Positions 23,067-35,040 of a stretch of 64,000 nucleotides of DNA are shown piece by piece; the first letter of the stretch is position 1; each line of letters opens with the position of its first letter. Source of the stretch: Hydractinia symbiolongicarpus (Eukaryota > Cnidaria > Hydrozoa > Anthoathecata > Hydractiniidae); assembly GCF_029227915.1 (NCBI RefSeq), contig NC_079875.1, positions 1,364,001-1,428,000 on the forward strand, written 5' to 3'. The notes under the pieces are model-generated. The model saw nothing but the letters and a program-made list of their open reading frames with translations, made no database searches and had not been told where the DNA came from. A program made the translations under genes and the position numbers.

Positions 23067-24837
23067 GAGTTTACTCACTGGGTACTTTCCTTGTATACTT
23101 TTAACTATACGGGCCAAGTCCGGGATTTACGGGAAATCGCGGGTTTTCGTTTGCCGGCGATTAAACTTCTTTTATTCAGCGTCTCATCAAAAATGAAAAC
23201 ATTTTTAAAAACTACAAGTCTGATGGGCTTTAGTGGTGAAAAAATAAATTAAAAAATCGTTCTGGAAATGAGTTTACTTACAGGCTACTTTCTTTGTATA
23301 CATTTGACTATACGGGCCAAGCCCCGGATTTACGGGAAATCTCGGGTTTTCGTTTGCCGGCGATTAAACCTCTTTCAGTAAGCGTCTCATCAAAAATGAT
23401 AACATTTTTGAAAACTACAAGTCTCATGCGTTTTAGTGGTGAAAAAATAAATTAAAAAATCGTTCTGGAAATGAGTTTACTCACAGGGTACTTTCTTTGT
23501 ATACATTTGACTATACGGGCCAAGCCCGGGATTTACGGGAAATCGCGGGTTTTCGTTTGCCGGCGATTAAACCTCTTTCATTAAGCGTCTCATCAGAAAT
23601 GAAAACTATTTTGAAAACTGCAAGTCTCGTGCGTTTAAGTGGTGAAAAGATAATTGAAAAAATCGTTTCGGAAATGAGTTTACTCACAGGGTACTTTCTT
23701 TGTATACATTCGACTATACGGGCCAAGCCTGGGATTTACGGGAAATCTCGGGTTTTCGTTTGCCGGCAATTAAACCTCTTTCATTAAGCGTCTCATCAAA
23801 AATGAAAACATTTTTGAAAACTACAAGTCTCATGTGTTTTAGCGGTGAAAAAATAAATTAAAAAATCGTTCTGGAAATGAGTTTACTCACAGGGTACTTT
23901 CTTTGTATACATTCGACTATACGGGCCAAGCCCGGGATTTACGGGAAATCGCGGGTTTTCGTTTGCCGGCGATTAAACCTCTTTCATTAAGCGTCTCATC
24001 AAAAATGAAAACATTTTTGAAAACTACAAGTCTCATGCGTTTTAGTGGTGAAAAAAAAATTTAAAAAATCGTTTGGGAAATGAGTTTACTCCCTGGGTAC
24101 TTTCTTTGTATACATTCGACTATACGGGCCAAGCCCGGGATTTACGGGAAATCGCGGGATTTCGCTTGCCGGTGATTAAACCTCTTTTATTAAGCGTCTC
24201 ATCAAAAATGAAAACATTTTTGAAAACTGCAAGTCTCATGCGTTTTAGTGGTGAAAAGATAATTGAAAAAATCGTTTCGGAAATTAGTTTACTCACAGGG
24301 TACTTTCTTTGTATACATTCAACTATACGGGCCAAGCCCGGGATTTACGGGAAATCGCGGGTTTTCGTTTGCCGGCGATTAAACTTCTTTTATTCAGCGT
24401 CTCATCAAAAATGAAAACATTTTTAAAAACTACAAGTCTGATGGGCTTTAGTGGTGAAAAAATAAATTAAAATATCGTTCTGGAAATGAGTTTACTTACA
24501 GGCTACTTTCTTTGTATACATTCGACTATACGGCCCAAGCCCGGGATTTACGGGAAATCGCGGGATTTCGTTTGTCGGCGATTAAACCTCTTTTATTAAG
24601 CGTCTCATCAAAAATGAAAACATTTTTGAAAACTACAAGTCTCATGCGTTTTAGTGGTGAAAAAATAATTTAAAAAATCGTTCGGGAAATGAGTTTACAC
24701 CCTGGGTACTTTCTTTGTATACTTTTGACTATACGGGCCGAGTCCAAGATTTACGGGAAATCGCAGGTTTTCGTTTGCCGGCGATTAAACTTCTTTTATT
24801 CAGCGTCTCATCAAAAATGAAAACATTTTTGAAAACT
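23067..24837. repeat. Nine-monomer core, copy 2
   Basis: Same monomer order as 19210-20980. It leaves that pattern near 24840, where CTCATAGG replaces CTCATGCAT. It matches copy 3 at 26721 with a 3654-bp shift (18 monomers). Private changes include GATTTCGCTTG (about 24164) and CGGCCCAAG (about 24532). Confidence 0.8.
23879..24081 (+). repeat. Reference monomer, subfamily B
   Basis: This 203-bp copy shows the B haplotype: CTCACAGGG, then ACATTCGAC, then GCCAAGCCCGGG (a SmaI site), then CCTCTTTCATTAAGCG. B-type dominates 1-1.6 kb and 17.6-34 kb. A second B form elsewhere pairs CCGCTTTCATTAAGCG with CATTTCTGAAAAC, for example in the monomers at 6542 and 8662. The diagnostic bases travel together over more than 80 bp, so A and B look like separate lineages with later recombination between them. 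Confidence 0.85.
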
Positions 24838-27000
24838 ACAAGTCTCATAGGTTTTAGTGGTGAAAAAATAATTTAAAAATTCGTTCTGCAAATGAGTTTA
24901 CTCACTGGGTACTTTCCTTGTGTACTTTTAACTATACGGGCCGAGTCCGGGATTTACGGGAAATCGCGGGTTTTCGTTTGCCGGCGATTAAACTTCTTTT
25001 ACTCAGCGTCTCATCAAAAATGAAAACATTTTTGAAAACTACAACTCTCATGCATTTTAGTGGTGAAAAAAAAATTTAAAAAATCGTTCGGGAAATGAGT
25101 TTACTCCCTGGGTATTTTCTTTGTATACATTCGACTATACGGGCAAAGCCCGGGATTTACGGGAAATCGCGGGATTTCGTTTGTCGGCGATTAAACCCCT
25201 TTTATTAAGCGTCTCATCAAAAATGAAAACATTTTTGAAAACTACAAGTCTCATGCGTTTTAGTGGTGAAAAAATAATTTAAAAAATCGTTCGGGAAATG
25301 AGTTTACACCCTGGGTACTTTCTTTGTATACTTTTGACTATACGGGCCGAGTCCAAGATTTACGGGAAATCGCAGGTTTTCGTTTGCCGGCGATTAAACT
25401 TCTTTTATTCAGCGTCTCATCAAAAATGAAAACATTTTTGAAAACTACAAGTCTCATAGGTTTTAGTGGTGAAAAAATAATTTAAAAATTCGTTCTGGAA
25501 ATGAGTTTACTCACTGGGTACTTTCCTTGTATACTTTTAACTATACGGGCCAAGTCCGGGATTTACGGGAAATCGCGGGTTTTCGTTTGCCGGCGATTAA
25601 ACTTCTTTTATTCAGCGTCTCATCAAAAATGAAAACATTTTTAAAAACTACAAGTCTGATGGGCTTTAGTGGTGAAAAAATAAATTAAAAAATCGTTCTG
25701 GAAATGAGTTTACTTACAGGCTACTTTCTTTGTATACATTCGACTATACGGGCCAAGCCCGGGATTTACGGGAAATCTCGGGTTTTCGTTTGTCGGCGAT
25801 TAAACCTCTTTTATTAAGCGTCTCATCAAAAATGAAAACATTTTTGAAAACTACAAGTCTCATGCGTTTTAGTGGTGAAAAAATAATTTAAAAAATCGTT
25901 CGGGAAATGAGTTTACACCCTGGGTACTTTCTTTGTATACTTTTGACTATACGGGCCGAGTCCAAGATTTACGGGAAATCGCAGGTTTTCGTTTGCCGGC
26001 GATTAAACTTCTTTTATTCAGCGTCTCATCAAAAATGAAAACATTTTTGAAAACTACAAGTCTCATAGGTTTTAGTGGTGAAAAAATAATTTAAAAATTC
26101 GTTCTGCAAATGAGTTTACTCACTGGGTACTTTCCTTGTGTACTTTTAACTATACGGGCCGAGTCCGGGATTTACGGGAAATCGCGGGTTTTCGTTTGCC
26201 GGCGATTAAACTTCTTTTACTCAGCGTCTCATCAAAAATGAAAACATTTTTGAAAACTACAACTCTCATGCATTTTAGTGGTGAAAAAAAAATTTAAAAA
26301 ATCGTTCGGGAAATGAGTTTACTCCCTGGGTATTTTCTTTGTATACATTCGACTATACGGGCAAAGCCCGGGATTTACGGGAAATCGCGGGATTTCGTTT
26401 GTCGGCGATTAAACCCCTTTTATTAAGCGTCTCATCAAAAATGAAAACATTTTTGAAAACTACAAGTCTCATGCGTTTTAGTGGTGAAAAAATAATTTAA
26501 AAAATCGTTCGGGAAATGAGTTTACACCCTGGGTACTTTCTTTGTATACTTTTGACTATACGGGCCGAGTCCAAGATTTACGGGAAATCGCAGGTTTTCG
26601 TTTGCCGGCGATTAAACTTCTTTTATTCAGCGTCTCATCAAAAATGAAAACATTTTTGAAAACTACAAGTCTCATAGGTTTTAGTGGTGAAAAAATAATT
26701 TAAAAATTCGTTCTGGAAATGAGTTTACTCACTGGGTACTTTCCTTGTATACTTTTAACTATACGGGCCAAGTCCGGGATTTACGGGAAATCGCGGGTTT
26801 TCGTTTGCCGGCGATTAAACTTCTTTTATTCAGCGTCTCATCAAAAATGAAAACATTTTTAAAAACTACAAGTCTGATGGGCTTTAGTGGTGAAAAAATA
26901 AATTAAAAAATCGTTCTGGAAATGAGTTTACTTACAGGCTACTTTCTTTGTATACATTCGACTATACGGGCCAAGCCCGGGATTTACGGGAAATCTCGGG
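24570..27000. repeat. 1218-bp hexamer, two copies
   Basis: Monomers from 24691 recur from 25909 with a 1218-bp shift. The markers CTGCAAATGAG with CCTTGTGTAC (24894/26112), ACAACTCTC and GGGCAAAGCC (25097/26315) occur only here. The joining monomer at 25706 is a chimera (see separate entry). The hexamer occupies the spacer between core copies 2 and 3. Confidence 0.8.
25706..25908. repeat. Chimeric monomer at the hexamer junction
   Basis: The left half has AAATCTCGGGTTTTCG, as in the monomers at 23270 and 26924. The right half has TGTCGGCG and CCTCTTTTATTAAG, as in 24488 and 28142. The switch falls in the shared TTCGTTTG at about 25785-25792. It is the expected recombinant of an unequal exchange between two hexamers. 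Confidence 0.75.
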
Positions 27001-28491
27001 TTTTCGTTTGCCGGCGATTAAACCTCTTTCAGTAAGCGTCTCATCAAAAATGAAAACATTTTTGAAAACTACAAGTCTCATGCGTTTTAGTGGTGAAAAA
27101 ATAAATTAAAAAATCGTTCTGGAAATGAGTTTACTCACAGGGTACTTTCTTTGTATACATTTGACTATACGGGCCAAGCCTGGGATTTACGGGAAATCGC
27201 GAGTTTTCGTTTGCCGGCGATTAAACCTCTTTCATTAAGCGTCTCATCAGAAATGAAAACATTTTTGAAAACTGCAAGTCTCGTGCGTTTAAGTGGTGAA
27301 AAGATAATTGAAAAAATCGTTTCGGAAATGAGTTTACTCACAGGGTACTTTCTTTGTATACATTTGACTATACGGGCCAAGCCTGGGATTTACGGGAAAT
27401 CTCGGGTTTTCGTTTGCCGGCAATTAAACCTCTTTCATTAAGCGTCTCATCAAAAATGAAAACATTTTTGAAAACTACAAGTCTCATGTGTTTTAGCGGT
27501 GAAAAAATAAATTAAAAAATCGTTCTGGAAATGAGTTTACTCACAGGGTACTTTCTTTGTATACATTCGACTATACGGGCCAAGCCCGGGATTTACGGGA
27601 AATCGCGGGTTTTCGTTTGCCGGCGATTAAACCTCTTTCATTAAGCGTCTCATCAAAAATGAAAACATTTTTGAAAACTACAAGTCTCATGCGTTTTAGT
27701 GGTGAAAAAAAAATTTTAAAAATCGTTTGGGAAATGAGTTTACTCCCTGGGTACTTTCTTTGTATACATTCGACTATACGGGCCAAGCCCGGGATTTACG
27801 GGAAATCGCGGGATTTCGTTTGCCGGTGATTAAACCTCTTTTATTAAGCGTCTCATCAAAAATGAAAACATTTTTGAAAACTGCAAGTCTCATGCGTTTT
27901 AGTGGTGAAAAGATAATTGAAAAAATCGTTTCGGAAATTAGTTTACTCACAGGGTACTTTCTTTGTATACATTCAACTATACGGGCCAAGCCCGGGATTT
28001 ACGGGAAATCGCGGGTTTTCGTTTGCCGGCGATTAAACTTCTTTTATTCAGCGTCTCATCAAAAATGAAAACATTTTTAAAAACTACAAGTCTGATGGGC
28101 TTTAGTGGTGAAAAAATAAATTAAAAAATCGTTCTGGAAATGAGTTTACTTACAGGCTACTTTCTTTGTATACATTCGACTATACGGGCCAAGCCCGGGA
28201 TTTACGGGAAATCGCGGGATTTCGTTTGTCGGCGATTAAACCTCTTTTATTAAGCGTCTCATCAAAAATGAAAACATTTTTGAAAACTACAAGTCTCATG
28301 CGTTTTAGTGGTGAAAAAATAATTTAAAAAATCGTTCGGGAAATGAGTTTACACCCTGGGTACTTTCTTTGTATACTTTTGACTATACGGGCCGAGTCCA
28401 AGATTTACGGGAAATCGCAGGTTTTCGTTTGCCGGCGATTAAACTTCTTTTATTCAGCGTCTCATCAAAAATGAAAACATTTTTGAAAACT
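26721..28491. repeat. Nine-monomer core, copy 3
   Basis: Same order as copies 1 and 2. Differences include TTTCAGTAAGCG shared with copy 2 but TGAAAAC in place of TGATAAC near 27050, and a shifted A/T run AAAAAAAATTTTAAAA near 27708. After 28548 the sequence returns to the GGGACAAG spacer form. Confidence 0.78.
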
Positions 28492-29359
28492 ACAAGTCTC
28501 ATAGGTTTTAGTGGTGAAAAAATAATTTAAAAAATCGTTCTGGAAATGAGTTTACTCACAGGGTACTTTCTTTGTATACATTCGACTATACGGGACAAGG
28601 CCGGGATTTACGGGAAATCGCGGGTTTTCGTTTGCCGGCGATTAAACCTCTTTCATTAAGCGTCTCATCAAAAATGAAAACATTTTTGAAAACTACAAGT
28701 CTCATGCGTTTTAGTGGTGAAAAAAAAATTTAAAAAATCGTTCGGGAAATGAGTTTACTTCCTGGGTACTTTCTTTGTATACATTCGACTATACGGGCCA
28801 AGCCCGGGATTTACGGGAAATCGCGGGATTTCGTTTGTCGGCGATTAAACCTCTTTTATTAAGCGTCTCATCAAAAATGAAAACATTTTTGAAAACTACA
28901 AGTCTCATGCGTTTTAGTGGTGAAAAAATAATTTAAAAAATCGTTCGGGAAATGAGTTTACACCCTGGGTACTTTCTTTGTATACTTTTGACTATACGGG
29001 CCGAGTCCAAGATTTACGGGAAATCGCAGGTTTTCGTTTGCCGGCGATTAAACTTCTTTTATTCAGCGTCTCATCAAAAATGAAAACATTTTTGAAAACT
29101 ACAAGTCTCATAGGTTTTAGTGGTGAAAAAATATTTTAAAAATTCGTTCTGCAAATGAGTTTACTCACTGGGTACTTTCCTTGTATACTTTTAACTATAC
29201 GGGCCAAGTCCGGGATTTATGGGAAATCGCGGGTTTTCGTTTGCCGGCGATTAAACTTCTTTTATTCAGCGTCTCATCAAAAATGAAAACATTTTTGAAA
29301 ACTACAAGTCTGATGGGCTTTAGTGGTGAAAAAATAAATTAAAAAATCGTTCTGGAAAT
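28492..29359. repeat. Spacer monomers between core copy 3 and the tetramers
   Basis: About four monomers: GGGACAAG (28548), GGGATTTCG/TGTCGG (28751), GAGTCCAAG (28954) and the CTGCAAATGAG/TTTTAACTATAC monomer (29157), which has ATATTTTAAAAATTCG before it. These are the same spacer forms as at 17.8-19.2 kb. Confidence 0.7.
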
Positions 29360-31795
29360 GAGTTTACTTACAGGCTACTTTCTTTGTATACATTCGACTA
29401 TACGGGCCAAGCCCGGGATTTACGGGAAATCTCGGGTTTTCGTTTGCCGGCGATTAAACCTCTTTCATTAAGCGTCTCATCAAAAATGAAAACATTTTTG
29501 AAAACTACAAGTCTCATGCGTTTTAGTGGTGAAAAAATAAATTAAAAAATCGTTCTGGAAATGAGTTTACTCACAGGGTACTTTCTTTGTATACATTTGA
29601 CTATACGGGCCAAGCCCGGGATTTACGGGAAATCGCGGGTTTTCGTTTGCCGGCGATTAAACCTCTTTCATTAAGCGTCTCATCAGAAATGAAAACATTT
29701 TTGAAAACTGCAAGTCTCGTGCGTTTAAGTGGTGAAAAGGTAATTGAAAAAATCGTTTCGGAAATGAGTTTACTCACAGGGTACTTTCTTTGTATACATT
29801 CGACTATACGGGCCAAGCCTGGGATTTACGGGAAATCTCGGGTTTTCGTTTGCCGGCAATTAAACCTCTTTCATTAGGCGTCTCATCAAAAATGAAAACA
29901 TTTTTGAAAACTACAAGTCTCATGTGTTTTAGCGGTGAAAAAATAAATTAAAAAATCGTTCTGGAAATGAGTTTACTCACAGGGTACTTTCTTTGTATAC
30001 ATTCGACTATACGGGCCAAGCCCGGGATTTACGGGAAATCGCGGGTTTTCGTTTGCCGGCGATTAAACCTCTTTCATTAAGCGTCTCATCAAAAATGAAA
30101 ACATTTTTAAAAACTACAAGTCTGATGGGCTTTAGTGGTGAAAAAATAAATTAAAAAATCGTTCTGGAAATGAGTTTACTTACAGGCTACTTTCTTTGTA
30201 TACATTCGACTATACGGGCCAAGCCCGGGATTTACGGGAAATCTCGGGTTTTCGTTTGCCGGCGATTAAACCTCTTTCATTAAGCGTCTCATCAAAAATG
30301 AAAACATTTTTGAAAACTACAAGTCTCATGCGTTTTAGTGGTGAAAAAATAAATTAAAAAATCGTTCTGGAAATGAGTTTACTCACAGGGTACTTTCTTT
30401 GTATACATTTGACTATACGGGCCAAGCCCGGGATTTACATGAAATCGCGGGTTTTCGTTTGCCGGCGATTAAACCTCTTTCATTAAGCGTCTCATCAGAA
30501 ATGAAAACATTTTTGAAAACTGCAAGTCTCGTGCGTTTAAGTGGTGAAAAGATAATTGAAAAATTCGTTTCGGAAATGAGTTTACTCACAGGGTACTTTC
30601 TTTGTATACATTCGACTATACGGGCCAAGCCTGGGATTTACGGGAAATCTCGGGTTTTCGTTTGCCGGCAATTAAACCTCTTTCATTAAGCGTTTCATCA
30701 AAAATGAAAACATTTTTGAAAACTACAAGTCTCATGTGTTTTAGCGGTGAAAAAATAAATTAAAAAATCGTTCTGGAAATGAGTTTACTCACAGGGTACT
30801 TTCTTTGTATACATTCGACTATACGGGCCAAGCCCAGGATTTACGGGAAATCGCGGGTTTTCGTTTGCCGGCGATTAAACATCTTTCATTAAGCGTCTCA
30901 TCAAAAATGAAAACATTTTTGAAAACTACAACTCTCATGCGTTTTAGTGGTGAAAAAATAAATTAAAAAATCGTTCTGGAAATGAGTTTACTCACAGGGT
31001 ACTTTCTTTGTATACATTTGACTATACGGGCCAAGCCCGGGATTTACGGGAAATCGCGGGTTTTCGTTTGCCGGCGATTAAACCTCTTTCATTAAGCGTC
31101 TCATCAGAAATGAAAACATTTTTGAAAACTGCAAGTCTCGTGCGTTTAAGTGGTGAAAAGATAATTGAAAAAATCGTTTCGGAAATGAGTTTACTCACAG
31201 GGTACTTTCTTTGTATACATTCGACTATACGGGCCAAGCCTGGGATTTACGGGAAATCTCGGGTTTTCGTTTGCCGGCAATTAAACCTCTTTCATTAAGC
31301 GTCTCATCAAAAATGAAAACATTTTTGAAAACTACAAGTCTCATGTGTTTTAGCGGTGAAAAAATAAATTAAAAAATCGTTCTGGAAATGAGTTTACTCA
31401 CAGGGTACTTTCTTTGTATACATTCGACTATACGGGCCAAGCCCAGGATTTACGGGAAATCGCGGGTTTTCGTTTGCCGGCGATTAAACCTCTTTTATTC
31501 AGCGTCTCATCAAAAATGAAAACATTTTTAAAAACTACAAGTCTGATGGGCTTTAGTGGTGAAAAAATAAATTAAAAAATCGTTCTGGAAATGAGTTTAC
31601 TTACAGGCTACTTTCTTTGTATACATTCGACTATACGGGCCAAGCCCGGGATTTACGGGAAATCTCGGGTTTTCGTTTGCCGGCGATTAAACCTCTTTCA
31701 TTAAGCGTCTCATCAAAAATGAAAACATTTTTGAAAACTACAAGTCTCATGCGTTTTAGTGGTGAAAAAATAAATTAAAAAATCGTTCGGGAAAT
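29360..31795. repeat. 812-bp tetramer and 609-bp trimer repeats
   Basis: The TTACAGGC monomers at 29360, 30172 and 31593 mark the starts of units. The first unit is four monomers (29360, 29563, 29766, 29969), the next is 30172-30781, then 30984, 31187 and 31390 form a unit lacking the TTACAGGC member. The core monomer pair (TCAGAAATG with CTCGTGCGTTTAAG, then CCTGGGATT with AAATCTCGGG) is conserved in all three. Confidence 0.78.
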
Positions 31796-34700
31796 GAGTT
31801 TACTCCCTGGGTACTTTCTTTGTATACATTCGACTATACGGACCAAGCCCGGGATTTACGGGAAATCGCGGGATTTTGTTTGCCGGTGATTAAACCTCTT
31901 TTATTAAGCGTCTCATCAAAAATGAAAACATTTTTGAAAACTGCAAGTCTCATGCGTTTTAGTGGTGAAAAGATAATTGAAAAAATCGTTTCGGAAATGA
32001 GTTTACTCACAGGGTACTTTCTTTGTATACATTCAACTATACGGGCCAAGCCCGGGATTTACGGGAAATCGCGGGTTTTCGTTTGCCGGCGATTAAACAA
32101 CTTTCATTAAGCGTCTTATCAAAAATGAAAACATTTCTGAAAACTACAAGTCTCATGCGTTTTAGTGGTGAAAAGATAATTGAAAAAATCGTTTCGGAAA
32201 TGAGTTTACTCACAGGGTACTTTCTTTGTATACATTCGACTATACGGGCCAAGCCCGGGATTTACGGGAAATCGCGGGTTTTCGTTTGCCGGCGTTTAAA
32301 CAACTTTCATTAAGCGTCTCATCAAAAATGAAAACATTTCTGAAAACTACAAGTCTCATGCGTTTTATTTGTGAAAATTAATTTAAAAAATCGTTCGGGA
32401 AATGAGTTTACTCCCTGGGTACTTTCTTTGTATACTTTTGACTATACGGGCCGAGTCCGGGATTTACGGGAAGTCGCGGGTTTTCGTTTGCCGGCAATTA
32501 AACTTCTTTTATTCAGCGTCTCATCAAAAATGAAAACACTTTTAAAAACTACAAGTCTCATGGGTTTTAGTGGTGAAATAATAGTTTAAAAAATCGTTCG
32601 GGAAATGAGTTTACACCCCGGGTACTTTCTTTGTATACTTTTGACTATACGGGCCGAGTCCGGGATTTACGGGAAATCGCAGGTTATCGTTCGCCGGCGA
32701 TTAAACGTCCTTTATTCAGCGTCTCATCAAAAATGAAAACATTTTTGAAAACTACAAGTCTCATGCGTTTTAGTGGTGAAAAAATAATTTAAAAAATCGT
32801 TTTGGAAATGAGTTTACTCACTGGGTACTTTCCTTGTATACTTTTGACTATGCGGGCCGAGTCCGAGATTTACGGGAAATCGCGGGTTTTCGTTTGCCGG
32901 CGATTAAACTTCTTTTATTCAGCGTCTCATCAAAAATGAAAACATTTTTAAAAACTACAAGTCTCATGGGCTTTAGTGGTGAAATAATAATTTAAAAAAT
33001 CGTTCGGGAAATGAGTTTACTCCCTGGGTACTTTCTTTGTATACATTCGACTATACGGACCAAGCCCGGGATTTACGGGAAATCGCGGGATTTTGTTTGC
33101 CGGTGATTAAACCTCTTTTATTAAGCGTCTCATCAAAAATGAAAACATTTTTGAAAACTGCAAGTCTCATGCGTTTTAGTGGTGAAAAGATAATTGAAAA
33201 AATCGTTTCGGAAATGAGTTTACTCACAGGGTACTTTCTTTGTATACATTCAACTATACGGGCCAAGCCCGGGATTTACGGGAAATCGCGGGTTTTCGTT
33301 TGCCGGCGATTAAACAACTTTCATTAAGCGTCTTATCAAAAATGAAAACATTTCTGAAAACTACAAGTCTCATGCGTTTTAGTGGTGAAAAGATAATTGA
33401 AAAAATCGTTTCGGAAATGAGTTTACTCACAGGGTACTTTCTTTGTATACATTCGACTATACGGGCCAAGCCCGGGATTTACGGGAAATCGCGGGTTTTC
33501 GTTTGCCGGCGTTTAAACAACTTTCATTAAGCGTCTCATCAAAAATGAAAACATTTCTGAAAACTACAAGTCTCATGCGTTTTATTTGTGAAAATTAATT
33601 TAAAAAATCGTTCGGGAAATGAGTTTACTCCCTGGGTACTTTCTTTGTATACTTTTGACTATACGGGCCGAGTCCGGGATTTACGGGAAGTCGCGGGTTT
33701 TCGTTTGCCGGCAATTAAACTTCTTTTATTCAGCGTCTCATCAAAAATGAAAACACTTTTAAAAACTACAAGTCTCATGGGTTTTAGTGGTGAAATAATA
33801 GTTTAAAAAATCGTTCGGGAAATGAGTTTACACCCCGGGTACTTTCTTTGTATACTTTTGACTATACGGGCCGAGTCCGGGATTTACGGGAAATCGCAGG
33901 TTATCGTTCGCCGGCGATTAAACGTCCTTTATTCAGCGTCTCATCAAAAATGAAAACATTTTTGAAAACTACAAGTCTCATGCGTTTTAGTGGTGAAAAA
34001 ATAATTTAAAAAATCGTTTTGGAAATGAGTTTACTCACTGGGTACTTTCCTTGTATACTTTTGACTATGCGGGCCGAGTCCGAGATTTACGGGAAATCGC
34101 GGGTTTTCGTTTGCCGGCGATTAAACTTCTTTTATTCAGCGTCTCATCAAAAATGAAAACATTTTTAAAAACTACAAGTCTCATGGGCTTTAGTGGTGAA
34201 ATAATAATTTAAATAATCGTTTGGGAAATGAGTTTACTCCCTGGGTACTTTCTTTGTATACTTTTGACTATACGGGCCGAGTCCGGGATTTACGGGAAAT
34301 AGCAGGTTTTCGTTTGCCGGCGATTAAACTTCTTTTATTCAGCGTCTCATCAAAAATGAAAACATTTTTGAAAACTACAAGTCTCATGCGTTTTAGTGGT
34401 GAAAAAATAATTGAAAAAATCGTTTCGGAAATGAGTTTACTCACAGGGTACTTTCTTTGTATACATTCAACTATACGGGCCAAGCCCGGGATTTACGGGA
34501 AATCGCGGGTTTTCGTTTGCCGGCGATTAAACAACTTTCATTAAGCGTCTCATCAAAAATGAAAACATTTCTGAAAACTACAAGTCTCATGCGTTTTAGT
34601 GGTGAAAAGATAATTGAAAAAATCGTTTCGGAAATGAGTTTACTCACAGGGTACTTTCTTTGTATACATTCGACTATACGGGCCAAGCCCGGGATTTACG

Positions 34701-35040
34701 GGAAATCGCGGGTTTTCGTTTGCCGGCGATTAAACAACTTTCATTAAGCGTCTCATCAAAAATGAAAACATTTCTGAAAACTACAAGTCTCATGCGTTTT
34801 ATTTGTGAAAATTAATTTAAAAAATCGTTCGGGAAATGAGTTTACTCCCTGGGTACTTTCTTTGTATACTTTTGACTATACGGGCCGAGTCCGGGATTTA
34901 CGGGAAGTCGCGGGTTTTCGTTTGCCGGCAATTAAACTTCTTTTATTCAGCGTCTCATCAAAAATGAAAACATTTTTAAAAACTACAAGTCTCATGGGCT
35001 TTAGTGGTGAAATAATAATTTAAATAATCGTTTGGGAAAT
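31796..35040. repeat. 1217-bp hexamer, two full copies and a partial third
   Basis: 31796-33012 and 33013-34229 match monomer for monomer, and I saw no substitutions apart from the junction. Shared markers are ACGGACCAAG, GATTTTGTTTG, GTCTTATC, GGCGTTTAAAC, AACACTTTT, ATAATAGTTT, GGTTATCGTTCGCC and AACGTCC. The third copy runs from about 34400 to 35030 but lacks several of these markers (GTCTCATC, GGCGATTAAAC and AACATTTTT instead). One 202-bp member with GAAAATTAATT gives 1217. Confidence 0.87.

Noticed and set aside
34268-34483. The 71-codon minus-strand frame seen in B monomers.
   Set aside because: It overlaps the plus-strand stop-free frames and arises from the same repeat and the same stop-removing variant. 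It has no recognisable domain or start context.
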